From NCBI GenBank assembly GCA_948099385.1, contig CANUEZ040000210.1:999501-1063500 (forward strand): a stretch of 64,000 nucleotides of DNA, read 5' to 3'. This document shows, piece by piece, positions 1 to 10,265 of the stretch (positions are counted from its first letter, which is position 1; each line of letters starts with the position of its first letter). The translations under genes and the position numbers were made by a program. The DNA comes from Fasciola hepatica. Taxonomy: Eukaryota > Platyhelminthes > Trematoda > Plagiorchiida > Fasciolidae. The notes under the pieces are model-generated. The model had not been told where the DNA came from, ran no database searches, and saw only the letters and a list, made by a program, of their open reading frames with translations.

Positions 1-450
1 GGCGTGTTTCGGAAAGACCGTTATTCATCCAATCTCGGTAGCAGAATACAGGCATTTCAAGCTATTTTGGATCGTTGGCCGGCTGACACATGTGGTCGTA
101 AAATGACTTTTTCGAATGTAATTGCCAAAAGAATCCAACAGGCGATTGTCAATCCTTCCTCTCAAGCAAATCAAGCATTGCTCGATCAAGCTGAATATGA
201 TAGCTTGTCCCGTATTCTTGGTAACCACTATCGTGATAAATACAGAGTACCTTCTGGTTTGGGTCAGGGTGCATCTGATTCCACCGCGCCTCAGATAGCT
301 GCCACTGGAGCTACTCTCCTTGAATGCCGGAGAATACTGTTTAATCAGGAGGAGTATCTCAAAAATCAGATCCCATTCAAAGATCGTTTTTGGACGATGC
401 TCAAACGATTGTTTAGATCCGATTCTTCTCAACTGAAAAGTCGCCCGTGA
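1..450 (+). CDS. UQCC2: UQCC2-like complex III assembly factor, 3' coding part
   Basis: The frame is open from the window edge to TGA at 448-450 (about 149 codons). By memory of the family it resembles UQCC2/MNF1, a mitochondrial matrix factor that with UQCC1 helps cytochrome b synthesis and complex III assembly. Matching features, in order: a short helix ending in Arg-Trp-Pro followed by a basic stretch (residues about 23-32); the signature block YDSLSRILGNHYRDKYR (about 66-82), matching YESLARL..NYY..KY in the human protein; and a C-terminal block with ECRRILF...EYLKN then W..L..LF (about 107-136). The start is uncertain. Position 4 is GTG and no convincing ATG precedes the conserved helix, so the N-terminus is either upstream of the window or on another exon; a tag at about 39-41 could be a splice acceptor. 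The insert between the second and third blocks is longer than in vertebrates. A poly(A) signal follows 150 bases later, which supports a genuine terminal exon. Confidence 0.68.
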   Translation, partial: GVFRKDRYSSNLGSRIQAFQAILDRWPADTCGRKMTFSNVIAKRIQQAIVNPSSQANQALLDQAEYDSLSRILGNHYRDKYRVPSGLGQGASDSTAPQIAATGATLLECRRILFNQEEYLKNQIPFKDRFWTMLKRLFRSDSSQLKSRP

Positions 451-600
451 ATGAATGAGTTTGTAGTACGTTGTGTGAATATATTTTCCATTATAATTCA
501 CTGGTCTTTTCGTTGATTATGGATAAGGAAAAGATGTGTAATTTAGTCCCTTGGATGTACGCGTGCGGGTTTTACCTTCGTTCCATTTGGTGTCGGAAAC

Positions 601-606
601 AATAAA
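601..606 (+). promoter_or_regulatory. Poly(A) signal of the UQCC2-like gene
   Basis: Canonical AATAAA, 151 bases after the stop codon of the UQCC2-like frame, giving a 3'UTR of about 170 bases. The next ATG begins at 608, one base after the signal. Confidence 0.55.
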
Positions 607-607
607 G

Positions 608-701
608 ATGAGCATTGCTGTGCAAAGCCTTTGTATGTCTTCTCCCCCTACCCCAGAATTGGAATATAATGACGATGATGCGCTTCTGCGTGAAGATTCG
701 G
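608..701 (+). CDS. Candidate first coding exon of a downstream gene
   Basis: ATG at 608 opens 31 codons plus one base, ending at a good splice donor (GTAGGT at 702). The encoded peptide begins MSIAVQSLCMSSPPTPELEY and ends in an acidic stretch (NDDDALLRED), which looks like coding composition rather than repeat. No family is recognised. It starts seven bases after the first base of the poly(A) signal of the preceding gene. Its intron would be in phase 1; no partner exon was identified. It could equally be 3'UTR sequence that happens to be open. Confidence 0.3.
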
Positions 702-769
702 GTAGGTTACAGGTTCTTTTTGCGATGTATTTTACACATTTAACGTATGGAACGTTGTTACAGGACTGA

Positions 770-1289
770 TTTGGCCTTCCATCGCACCTTGTTCTAGCGG
801 GATAATCTTTAGCTGAAATACATGAGTTTTGCTACCTGTTAAGGTACATCTCACCAGGTGGTCATATATCGAGTGAGATGTCGTTGCGCATACAGAAGAC
901 GCGTTCGACCTTTGCGAGTTCGAGTCATGTGACGTACGAGGTTTTGTACACTGTCTTGGGTCCGTCCTAATATGCGGCTCAGAAGCACGGCCGTTGTGGG
1001 TAGAATATATGCTAAGACTGTCTGTTTGAGTCTCGATATCGACTGTAGTAAGAATGCCAGGTTCAGCATAGGGTGTTTTGAACCACAGGTCAGTCACTGG
1101 AACAAGCACCGAATCCAGACAGATTAAGGTAACTGGGACGTGTTACTCATGCCCACCGGTAAACTTCCTTGGTGAACACTGCTCCCGATTGCAGGGTGGG
1201 TCGAAGTGATGAGCCCATGACATGGAAGAAGGTATGAAAATCTTAACCGTGTTGGTTGTATTGGTCTTCCGGGTTGGGTTCCACGAGAC
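770..1289. other. Unassigned intergenic stretch
   Basis: Short overlapping frames on the minus strand only, with no recognised motif, tRNA or repeat match elsewhere in the window. Confidence 0.4.
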
Positions 1290-1520
1290 CCGCTTACCGA
1301 ATGGTTGGAAACACTATGTAACATGACCAGGTGCCGCGGTCACTGGCATTTGGGCTCTGTCTTTCTTGGGATTTTCGCTTGTAACTTTTTTCGGTTCTGT
1401 TTCACTCCACACTGTTACTCATTTTGCCCTTGGCTTGATAGTGCTGCGAGGCAGCTACCAAAACCAGAGCATAGAAGTGATAAGTTGATGATTGAAAGAA
1501 CTGAACTAACAGTAAGACTG
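1290..1520 (+). repeat. Dispersed repeat D, copy 1
   Basis: This stretch is similar to 38,680-39,085. Shared landmarks are GACCAGGTGCCG-CGGTCA near 1,324, ATTTTGCCCT near 1,420, CAGAGCAtAGaAGTG near 1,465, and a GAA/ACTGAAC-rich tail near 1,500. The second copy is split by a SINE, which this copy lacks, so this copy shows the empty state. It may be the 3'UTR of a LINE; the parent element is not identified. Confidence 0.45.
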
Positions 1521-2400
1521 CCTACCACTAATTAGGTCTTCCTACTAAATTGCGGTTGCCAAGGTTCTGATGTTCCCACGAAGCCGACCATTAAGCGTCT
1601 GCTTCTCACATGCGATGGATGTCTCATTAGATCGACGAGGAGTTAGCAGCGTGTACCACGCGATACTAATAATAAACGGAACTTTGCTTCACCCAGCTGA
1701 TGCATTTTTCCTTCACTGCGAAATAAGAGGTACCTAAGTAGTAGAGCAACTGAAAGCTTGATTTCGGTCTGATGAGTAATGATAATAAAAACGACGGGGA
1801 AGAGGATCATATTTTGCTGAATTTGGTCAGATGATCTAACACGAACTACTTGATAATGGCAGGTGTGGTCCATTTGCTTAGTTTTAAGGAAGGGAAATAT
1901 CGAATAATGGATATAGTACGATTAATTTCTGGTGGCTGCTTCGTGTTCATCTGCAGATAGACGAGTCAAATCCGATGCACGATAATTGGAGAAGAATAAG
2001 AGGTACATAAGATAAAAGTATGCATCTACCTTTCGAAAGATTTGTCGATGGAGAGCGTGATCGGTGAAATTTTCCAGTACGGAAAATTCGCGGTACGCAT
2101 TTTACAGGATTTTATGACAGGCAGTCGAATAAGCCATATTTTATACAAACCTTGCCTCATGTTTTTATAAGTGTAATAAAAAGGTGGACCCATTAGCACC
2201 TAGGAAGTAACAAGAGACCTTAAGCCTGAGATTTGAAGTGCTGAACAGGCAAATTCTGGTGACCACGAAGCTGCCTGTCACTGGATTTTTTTCAGTGGCG
2301 ACGTTGTTTACTGATTTTCATTCGCCAAGGATTTTTGCCTGTATTTTGCCAGCTTCAGTCACCTGTGGCACCGACATAACATCTGTTTATCTATCAAAAG
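1521..2400. other. Unassigned intergenic stretch
   Basis: No coding frame of note. A CTGATGAG word at about 1,766 resembles a hammerhead core but lacks the rest of the fold. Confidence 0.35.
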
Positions 2401-2404
2401 TCCG

Positions 2405-2660
2405 GTGTGCGTTGCAGTAGTTAGGCGATTTCTTCGTAAACCTGGCCACTGTGGATGGACGATACACGGGGAATATCGGCATTCGAATACCGATGCCTTG
2501 GTAGTATTGTCCGAAACTGGTGGGAACACCGTATCAGTAATAATGAGGTCAGGCACGCGAAGCAAATCATTGGTGTATTCACAAAGTCTCAACACGCTCT
2601 TGAGAGGTCGAAATTCGCAGCTCACTTCTTCATTACCTGTTAGCCAGTAGTGTTTGCATC
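2405..2660 (+). pseudogene. RTE-type LINE ORF2, C-terminal scrap
   Basis: The frame from 2,455 contains ISAFEYRCLGSIVRNWWEHRISNNEVR split over a short span. This is the conserved post-RT region of trematode RTE elements (pattern FDHRCLR.I.R..WEHRISN.EVR). Only the C-terminal tail is present, and the flanking frames are broken. It encodes no product of its own. Confidence 0.55.
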
Positions 2661-2802
2661 ACTGGTTGGCCACACTCAATTTGCTTTCTCAGCTCGGCGT
2701 TCTGTGTAGTGCACTTCATTCCACATGATGCACCAATTCGGGCAGTTAGTCGAGTGCGGACACCGACGCTAACCAAGTGCAAACGAAGGCAGGCACTGTG
2801 AC

Positions 2803-3270
2803 TCATATATGGTCAGCTAATTGAGTTGACAAGTCACATGACATAATGATGTACGTGTGTGCACTGTACAGAACGGTGAATTGAGAAACAAAGCCAGTTG
2901 GAGTCAACGAGTGATGGAGCATTGACGTAGGTGAAAAACATTGGTCCTTTGACCTGGCTATATCGATTACACTATGGTTGATGCAATGGTTAGTTTCCAT
3001 TTGTGCTCTTTGGTATTCACGTGACTTGTTATGTCTCCGATATGGTCGACCCAGTATGATGCACGTTACTCTCCAGTAATCTGGGATATTTTGAGGATTA
3101 AAAGTTGATTGAATAATTTTTTTAATACTGAGATTGAAATGAGAGCAAATGCAGTAAGTACCCATGGTGAAAACCCATCTGGACTATGTCATATGATCAA
3201 ACAAATCAGCAGTATGAAGAAGAATGTGGGCCGTTCAGTAGGCTTTATTCAACAAACAATTGACGCATGA
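2803..3270 (-). pseudogene. CR1/L2-like LINE reverse transcriptase scrap
   Basis: On the minus strand the translation reads through a block like DGFSPWVLTAFALISISV then ISQITGE / IPDYWRV, the region between the GPDG finger motif and the P.WK motif of CR1/L2-type reverse transcriptases. The same block occurs at 63,771-63,962 in better condition (SGPDGLPQRMLSEFALISSS). The 5' part (3,183-3,270) recurs at 10,964-11,045. Frames are broken and no catalytic motif survives. Confidence 0.45.
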
Positions 3271-3402
3271 AAGCTGGAAATAGAATAAACAGAATGACAG
3301 TTAGGGGTAATACTAAAGTGTTGTTCAATAGCGCATTCTCCCCCACGCAGTTTGATTGAACTCGAAAAATATGAATGAAATTACGCTTCTCTGTCACGAA
3401 GG

Positions 3403-5395
3403 TTATATGGTCGTGTTCTCTATTGCTGGATGTAGAGATGATGGGTCTTGAGTGCGGGGGATATCTGTTTGTGTTGTGTGACCGTCGTTTGGTGTATGAA
3501 AATGTGAATCGGTCGTATGGTCGTTGAGTGGAGTCTGCGCATTAGCGGGGTCCTCGTCTTGAGGAAGCAATGGTTGATTCTGAGCAGCCGGTGTCCGGTT
3601 ACGAAGTGAGACTGTCTTCCCCCCCCCCCCCCCGTCGGGGGAACGAACAAGTGGGTATTGAGGGTTGTACTCCACCAAATGTATTTTGTCGACCAATGGG
3701 TCAGAAAAGGGTAAATTCCGGGTACGAATAAAATGAAGCATTCTGGTATCTCCGGGGTGGCACAAGGAGTCATAAAGTTTTCGAAGATTCAACTCACTGG
3801 ACGACGTTGTGCAGCAGATGCGGGATAACGCGTCATCAGCTGTGTGACCTTTTCCTCGCCGATATACCACGTCAAAATTGTCACAAGATAGTTCGATACT
3901 CCACCGCTGAATCTAGTTCTTTATTCTGTATTTGTGCTTAAGTTCAAACACGAATGCAGCAGACTCCTAGTCAATGGCGATCGTTAAACGGGTACCGATA
4001 AGATAGTGGCGCTACTTCCGAACTGATTCACTAATGGCATACTCCTCACTTTCAACGGCTGAATGACGCTGTTCGATGGGAGTAAATGTTCGGGAGAAGA
4101 AAGCCACTGATCCGTCATTTCGAGGAAGCGTTGCAGCGTTAGCAACATCTGAGGCGTCGGTTTCCAGGACTAGGGTAACAGTATCGTCGGCGGAGACGAC
4201 AACAGATTGCTCGATTTCCCTTTTGATATTTTTGAACGACTCGCTAACCGCAGACGAGAGAAGGGAACAACGATTATGAACGACTAGGTGGGTCTTGTCG
4301 GAGAAATGGGAGATCCACGACGGGCAGCAAGCAAATAGCACCACAATTCGCTACTGATACTTCAAGTTTGTGGGCAATGGCGTGTTCCTTGATGGTTGGA
4401 GTCGATCGGGGTCGGGTCGGATAGTCTTGTGAGAGACCTCAAACTGAAGTAGTTTTGTTGTTCGCAAGCGAATTGTACTCTTTGGTCCGCTGGATGTCAA
4501 ACGGTTTTTCTGTGACCTCATAGGGTTTCCTTAAGTCTGAACCGTGCTCTTTGGTGGTTCCGCACACAATTATGTTGTCGACATACGCGAAGTTTGCATC
4601 CAGGCTTCCATCTTGTATTATTTTGCCAATTATTCTTTGAAAACAAGCAACCCCGTTAGTTACCCCGAACGGTATTTGGCAGAACTTACATAGGTTAACA
4701 TAGGCTTCGAAGGCTGTGAATTTCCGACCGCTTGCTTTGATAGGCGCTCTTCAGGTCTAAGGTGCTGCACGCAGCGTAGCGTGAAATTTTGTCAGTGATG
4801 TCTATCCTAGGAAGAGGGTAGGTATCCAGGTGTGTGCACTGATTTACGGTCTGACTGTAGTCTACAATCACGCAACGTCTGGGGTTTTCATTTGTAGTCA
4901 TCAGTACCTGAGCTCACCAAGATGAAGCAAAGGGTTTGCTTATACCGTCCAGTAACAATCTATGGACTTCCAATCGAAAGAACTTCACACCTGCTCCTGA
5001 GTGTCACCTTGATCTCGTATCAATCAGCTGGAAGTCCCCTGCGTCTTTCCGAACAACGATGACGACTCAATGTCGGCGGTTAGAACCCCACATAGGGGAA
5101 GTAAAGGGTAATCACCTAAAAACGAAATCTTGATAGACTGGCACAGCTTTGGGAAGTCATGTCATAGAACTACGTCGGAACAAAGGTTATGGAGAATAGA
5201 AAGCCTGATATGAGAGTATTGGCGATCTGTGTAACGTAGAGTAACGAAATTGGCCGTCTGTGAAGCGCGCCAAATGTGTTGCAGCCATTGAGATTGTGCA
5301 GCGTGATCCTGTAATATGCCATTTATGCCTTTGGACTACCGACGCCAAGCTGTAGCTCTCAGAGCTCCCCGTATCCACGCACCTTCAACGCGATG
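3403..5395 (-). mobile_element. Degenerate CsRn1-type Gypsy LTR retrotransposon pol
   Basis: Minus-strand fragments appear in the correct pol order. Aspartic protease lies at 5,390-5,150: DTGSSESY at the start, ISMAATHLA in the middle, then LCSDVVL.HDF. Reverse transcriptase lies at 4,905-4,695: RRCVIVDYSQTVNQCTHLD, YPLPRID, TLDLKSAY. RNase H lies at 4,344-4,012: LETDASDVANAATL, VAFFSRTFTPIEQRHSAVESE. The RNase H end and integrase zinc domain lie at 3,870-3,690: YRRGKGHTADDALSR, LYDSLCHPGDTRMLHFIRT. The catalytic FxDD box of RT and the integrase core were not found. Many frameshifts and stops are present, and a run of 15 C lies at 3,619-3,633. No LTRs were identified, so this is an internal remnant. 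The assignment to CsRn1-like Gypsy rests on motif wording recalled from flukes. Confidence 0.7.
3619..3633 (+). repeat. Poly(C) run
   Basis: Fifteen consecutive C inside the Gypsy remnant. It is a likely site of length variation or assembly error. Confidence 0.8.
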
Positions 5396-5639
5396 CTACG
5401 AATAAAGACTTCTGTGATCGAGATATAATGTCAGTGGGAAATTATAAGCCGACGTCTCGGTTACCGCGGGTAACCTTTCTCAAGGCAGTTTTACAGTCAA
5501 ATAACTCTGAGGAATCAGTTACCAGTCAACGGTGTGTGTGTATACGTTAGATCGTCTGTCGATTAGATTGATCAGATTTTAGTCACACCGACTCCCATTA
5601 TCCAAGCCTGTGGTGACGAGGTCAAGTGCCGATGTGACC

Positions 5640-6311
5640 TTTGGGCTGCTCATGTGTTAGTGATATCAGTCCGGTCCGAATTCCGGGAATCTCTGCCCCG
5701 TCATTTCGGTTGACGCATGCACGGTGGATGCTAATTACCAGAGCTTCGGCATACAAGCTCAGTGCATATTTTCAGTCCGTGTTGGACCATTCTTATGTTT
5801 TCGTAATCTACACTGTTCCTCGGCTGTGGCGTGAAGAGCGGTCACTGAATCCCGCTCCAGTCTCGCTAAGGCTGTCGTGATGGAGGGCTTGTATTTCTCT
5901 TTTCTTTTGTGTCCCATTATTCTAGTCTTCAGTTGTCTGAATGTTTGTCCAATATATTCAGCTGGACATTCCTTGCAATTGATTTTGTAAATGCAGTTGT
6001 TTTGGTCCTGCAAGTTGATCGAATCCTTGGCTTTGGAAAGGTGGCGAGACAAAGCATTATCAATCCGAAAGAATGTGCGGATATTATAATCGCTGAGAAC
6101 TTTTTTGATTGCCTCAGCAGTGTCTCATCTGTATGGAATGCCAATGGAAGCCAGATAGTATTTACCTCCAGTAGCTTGTTCCGTTGCCTTATTTTTTTCC
6201 TTAATTAGTTTCTTACTAGATGTGTCGGGTAGTGATTATCGTGAAGGTCTTGGCTCAAGCGTCTCATTTCTTCTTCACTAGTGGTATCCTCATTACAGAG
6301 TTTTCTAACTC
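5640..6311 (-). mobile_element. Older PLE, 3' part (RT end and GIY-YIG), left of a younger insertion
   Basis: Minus-strand translation gives the end of a Penelope-type RT (RVRKLCNEDTTSEEEMRR, then L..DLHDNHYPTHLV) and then a GIY-YIG endonuclease (NNCIYKINCKECPAEYIGQT, RQLKTRI..H). A stop and several frameshifts separate these blocks. The frame is cut at 6,311, in the codons for RVRK. It resumes at 10,255-10,435 after a younger PLE. This element belongs to a different PLE subfamily from the insert, as its GIY-YIG sequence is clearly distinct. Confidence 0.72.
6301..6311 (+). repeat. Target-site duplication, left copy
   Basis: The 11-mer TTTTCTAACTC recurs exactly at 10,255-10,265. Both copies encode the same RVRK codons of the interrupted older PLE on the minus strand, so the duplication is confirmed by coding continuity. 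Confidence 0.75.
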
Positions 6312-6600
6312 TTTTCGCTGCATCTTCACTAGTGCATACTGCAGTCGAGGTGATCATTTATACATGGTAAATTGAACGTTCTCATGAGATCAAAAGCAAA
6401 AGTGCACACACACACAACTAATGGTAGCAAATAAAAACGCGTTACCAAGGCAAGGCTAACGTAATTATCCATTCTCGCTATTTGCACAGTTGAGGGTGAC
6501 GTTGGTTAATTGCTAATGCCTCCGCGTATCTCAATAATCGTCGATTGTTTGTGACATAAGTGACGGTGAACGCCGTGCTCAGAATAACACAGTGATTTGT

Positions 6601-7905
6601 CTACCACACGTGTTTCGTGATGGATGACCTGAGTGTTCTGCGTGCGTTCGATGACGTCACTGATTGTATCTGTCCGCTCATTGTTCTTTGTAACCAAACC
6701 GGAATATGTTCAACCATTCTATTACGCAGTTGTCTCTCCGTTCTGCCGATGTAGGTGGCTGAGCACCCACACTTAAACTGGTAAATGCAATTTGACTTGG
6801 CGTGGAGAGGCAGCGGTTCTTTTATCGATGGTAGTTTCATCCGGGAGGTTGTATAGAGAATGATGATCTTTGCGGCATAATACGTACGATTAACAGCACA
6901 GTTGAGGCGTCTGCTGATTAGGGTATTAATGTCATCACATTTGTAAGGTAACTGTAGGTAGGTTGTCAGTTTTGGGACTGTGGTAACTTTCGTTTTGCGC
7001 GGTGGTGGCTGTAAGTGATTGGATACAAATGATTTTGGATATCCGTTGGCCTCGAAAGTTTTGAACAAGATACGGCACTCTTCTTCCAGTGTGTCACTTG
7101 TACATATTTCGTGTGCCCTGTGGAACATGGCGCGGACGAGGCTGATTTTGTACTTTATGGGGGCAAAGCTGGTGAATTGTAGATACTGTCCTGACCACGT
7201 AGTTTTGCGATGGACTGATCTTCGGATTGCTCCACCGATTCGGCGGGTAATCTCAATATCTAGGAATACGATGTTGTTGTTGTCTTCCCCGTTTTTGGTT
7301 AGTTGAATGTTTGGGTGTATGGTGTTGAAGTGGTAGAACATTTTTTCACACTCGTCATTCGTGTTAGCAATGATGAATATATCGTCCACATAGCGTCGAT
7401 AGAGAGTGGCCTGAGCTATGATTGATTTCATTTTTTGTTCGAGGTGCGAAACAAATATATCTGCCAGAACAGGTCCTAGAGGACTACCCATGGCAACTCC
7501 ATCAATCTGCCGGTATCTCCATCCAAGGAAATGGAATTTTGCATTCGAGGTGCACAATAGTAATAGCCGTGACAGCTCACTGTTTGGTAATCCGATTGTC
7601 AAGTTGTTATCATCGATAATTTGGCAAATGATATCAACGGTCTCGTGAAGTGGGATATTTGTAAAGAGTGAATTAACATCCATTGTGAATAAGTACTTAT
7701 TGTGGATGTTCACTTCGCTCAATAGCCCACACATTTCAAAACTATCTTTCACGTTGTTCTTCCCGACAAATTCCCTTACCGGTTTTAGTAGTTCCGCGAG
7801 CCATTTTGCTAGTTTGTGTTGCGGAGAGCTGGTCATACACAATATTGGTCGTAGTGGTATGTCATCTTTGCGTACTTTTGGCAAGCCGTACATTTGTGGC
7901 CTCAC
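6601..7905 (-). pseudogene. Inverted partial PLE ORF: RT palm plus GIY-YIG
   Basis: An uninterrupted 434-codon frame, beginning near MRPQMYGLPKVRK. It carries the RT blocks SLFTNIP, GVAMGSPLGP, RRYVDDIFI, IVFLDIEITRR and the endonuclease block CGCSATYIGRTERQLRNRM, and ends at the same stop as the plus-strand copy. It lacks the PLE N-terminal domain: the inner edge of the inverted arm, about 7,899, cuts it off. All RT and GIY-YIG residues I can identify are intact, but without the N-terminal region and a promoter it is probably not a functional gene. It is nearly identical to the frame at 8,597-9,889. Confidence 0.8.
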
Positions 7906-9889
7906 CGGTATCGATCAACTCAGCCTGGTCTGTTGGATTAATTTCATGAACTTCTGTGCTGATAAGATCCGTGAAACATGTGCATACGAAACAAAGCGAC
8001 TGGAGAATTCGGTAATTCATGATCTGATGGTATCGTCGTTTTCCCAAGATCCGGAGAAAAACGTTAAAAATCTGTCATCTTACCAATTGAATCGACTTCA
8101 ACTGGAGGCGTTGTCGTGTAGTCTCAACTATTATGTTCCTCCAAAGCATATTACCCGCATCGACTCACAGGCTAGATTTGAATTGTTCTACGAGCAGCTG
8201 TCCGGCTTACATCCAACGAACGAGGACGCCATGGGACGGTTCAAAGCAAAACTGGTGGACTTGGAGCACATGTACCGAACAAGCATCACGAAAGAGAATT
8301 GTCTTTTGACAAAGGACCACTATAAAGCTATCAATCAACTGAGGAGGAACCCTGACTTGATAATTCTTCAACCAAACAAAGGCTCAGGAGTAGTTGTTTT
8401 GAACAAATCAGACTACAGAGATAAAATGGAGTCCATACTAGGAGACGAAGAGAAATTCATACCGGACTCAAAGACTGACGACAGCAGCGAACTAGAAAAG
8501 AAAATAAGGACAGAGTTGGACAACCTTGTAAAAGCCAACTTGATCCCGGAATCCACAGCCAAGAGTTGAAGGTGCAAGGGAAGCCGAACACCACAAATGT
8601 ACGGCTTGTCAAAAGTACGCAAAGATGACATACCACTACGACCAATATTGTCTATGACCAGCTCTCCGCAACACAAACTAGCAAAATGGCTCGCGGAACT
8701 ACTAAAACCGGTAAGGGAATTTGTCGGGAAGAACAACGTGAAAGATAGTTTTGAAATGTGTGGGCTATTGAGCGAAGTGAACATCCACAATAAGTACTTA
8801 TTCACAATGGATGTTAATTCACTCTTTACAAATATCCCACTTCACGAGACCGTTGATATCATTTGCCAAATTATCGATGATAACAACTTGACAATCGGAT
8901 TACCAAACAGTGAGCTGTCACGGCTATTACTATTGTGCACCTCGAATGCAAAATTCCATTTCCTTGGATGGAGATACCGGCAGATTGATGGAGTTGCCAT
9001 GGGTAGTCCTCTAGGACCTGTTCTGGCAGATATATTTGTTTCGCACCTCGAACAAAAAATGAAATCAATCATAGCTCAGGCCACTCTCTATCGACGCTAT
9101 GTGGACGATATATTCATCATTGCTAACACGAATGACGAGTGTGAAAAAATGTTCTACCACTTCAACACCATACACCCAAACATTCAACTAACCAAAAACG
9201 GGGAAGACAACAACAACATCGTATTCCTAGATATTGAAATTACCCGCCGAATCGGTGGAGCAATCCGAAGATCAGTCCATCGCAAAACTACGTGGTCAGG
9301 ACAGTATCTACAATTCACCAGCTTTGCCCCCATAAAGTACAAAATCAGCCTCGTCCGCGCCATGTTCCACAGGGCACACGAAATATGTACAAGTGACACA
9401 CTGGAAGAAGAGTGCCGTATCTTGTTCAAAACTTTCGAGGCCAACGGATATCCAAAATCATTTGTATCCAATCACTTACAGCCACCACCGCGCAAAACGA
9501 AAGTTACCACAGTCCCAAAACTGACAACCTACCTACAGTTACCTTACAAATGTGATGACATTAATACCCTAATCAGCAGACGCCTCAACTGTGCTGTTAA
9601 TCGTACGTATTATGCCGCAAAGATCATCATTCTCTATACAACCTCCCGGATGAAACTACCATCGATAAAAGAACCGCTGCCTCTCCACGCCAAGTCAAAT
9701 TGCATTTACCAGTTTAAGTGTGGGTGCTCAGCCACCTACATCGGCAGAACGGAGAGACAACTGCGTAATAGAATGGTTGAACATATTCCGGTTTGGTTAC
9801 AAAGAACAATGAGCGGACAGATACAATCAGTGACGTCATCGAACGCACGCAGAACACTCAGGTCATCCATCACGAAACACGTGTGGTAG
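7900..9889 (+). pseudogene. PLE polyprotein: N-terminal domain, RT, GIY-YIG; one in-frame stop
   Basis: The frame is continuous from about 7,900 to the TAG at 9,887-9,889 except for a TGA at 8,567-8,569; both halves are in the same frame. The first part (7,900-8,566) is the PLE N-terminal region, containing LQPNKGSGVVVLNKSDY near 8,370-8,420. The second has RT motifs GVAMGSPLGP (8,991-9,019) and YVDD (9,098-9,109), then FLDIEITRR (near 9,225). A Cys-rich linker and the GIY-YIG motif (CGCSATYIGRT, about 9,718-9,750) follow. No ATG for the N-terminal domain is evident right of the arm junction at 7,900, so the 5' end is probably truncated. The TGA sits where CGA (Arg) would fit, suggesting a single C-to-T change. 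Confidence 0.82.
8567..8569 (+). other. In-frame TGA interrupting the young PLE ORF
   Basis: Reading the same frame through TGA joins the N-terminal domain to MYGLSKVRKDD without a shift. No other lesion is seen in about 660 codons. Confidence 0.75.
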
Positions 9890-10254
9890 ACAAATCACTG
9901 TGTTATTCTGAGCACGGCGTTCACCGTCACTTATGTCACAAACAATCGACGATTATTGAGATACGCGGAGGCATTAGCAATTAACCAACGTCACCCTCAA
10001 CTGTGCAAATAGCGAGAATGGATAATTACGTTAGCCTTGCCTTGGTAACGCGTTTTTATTTGCTACCATTAGTTGTGTGTGTGTGTGCACTTTTGCTTTT
10101 GATCTCATGAGAACGTTCAATTTACCATCTATAAATGATCACCTCGACTGCAGTATGCACTAGTGAAGATGCAGCGAAATGGTCCGGAATACATCGTACA
10201 AGCTAATGCTATTGACTTCTACGTTCAAATTTGTGTCGGGTAAGTTGTTCTCAA
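9890..10254 (+). repeat. PLE 3' untranslated end block
   Basis: Non-coding tail of the young PLE, with a short TG tract near 10,075 and a conserved block from about 10,130 (GATCACCTcGACTGCAGTATGC). The block recurs inverted at 6,313-6,360, in both ends of the 28,483-29,922 element and, diverged, at 63,650-63,735. The sequence CTAGTGA...GCGAAATGGTC within it may be a decayed hammerhead ribozyme (see findings). Confidence 0.6.
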
Positions 10255-10265
10255 TTTTCTAACTC
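10255..10265 (+). repeat. Target-site duplication, right copy
   Basis: Exact repeat of 6,301-6,311. Confidence 0.75.

Larger units (their letters stand above)
6312..10254 (+). mobile_element. Young Penelope-like element with a giant inverted 5' duplication
   Basis: The insert is one plus-strand PLE (7,900-10,254) preceded by a 1.59-kb inverted copy of its own 3' two-thirds (6,313-7,899 is the reverse complement of about 8,591-10,179). The arms differ by only a handful of bases, including two amino-acid changes in about 430 codons. The plus copy extends some 75 bases further, ending in the block shared with the 28,483-29,922 element. An 11-bp duplication (6,301-6,311 and 10,255-10,265) bounds the unit, so it appears to have inserted as a whole. 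PLEs move by target-primed reverse transcription using a GIY-YIG endonuclease. Because the arms are nearly identical, the insertion looks recent. Confidence 0.85.

Noticed and set aside
1760..1805. A third plus-strand hammerhead (CTGATGAG at 1,766)
   Set aside because: No stem II, no GAAA at the right place and no cleavage triplet.
3400..5400. LTRs flanking the minus-strand Gypsy remnant
   Set aside because: I looked for a direct repeat on both sides and found none; only internal pol sequence remains.
7019..7686. Plus-strand ORFs opposite the inverted PLE ORF, repeated on the other arm
   Set aside because: They are antisense shadows of the PLE reading frame; both arms show them because the arms are identical.
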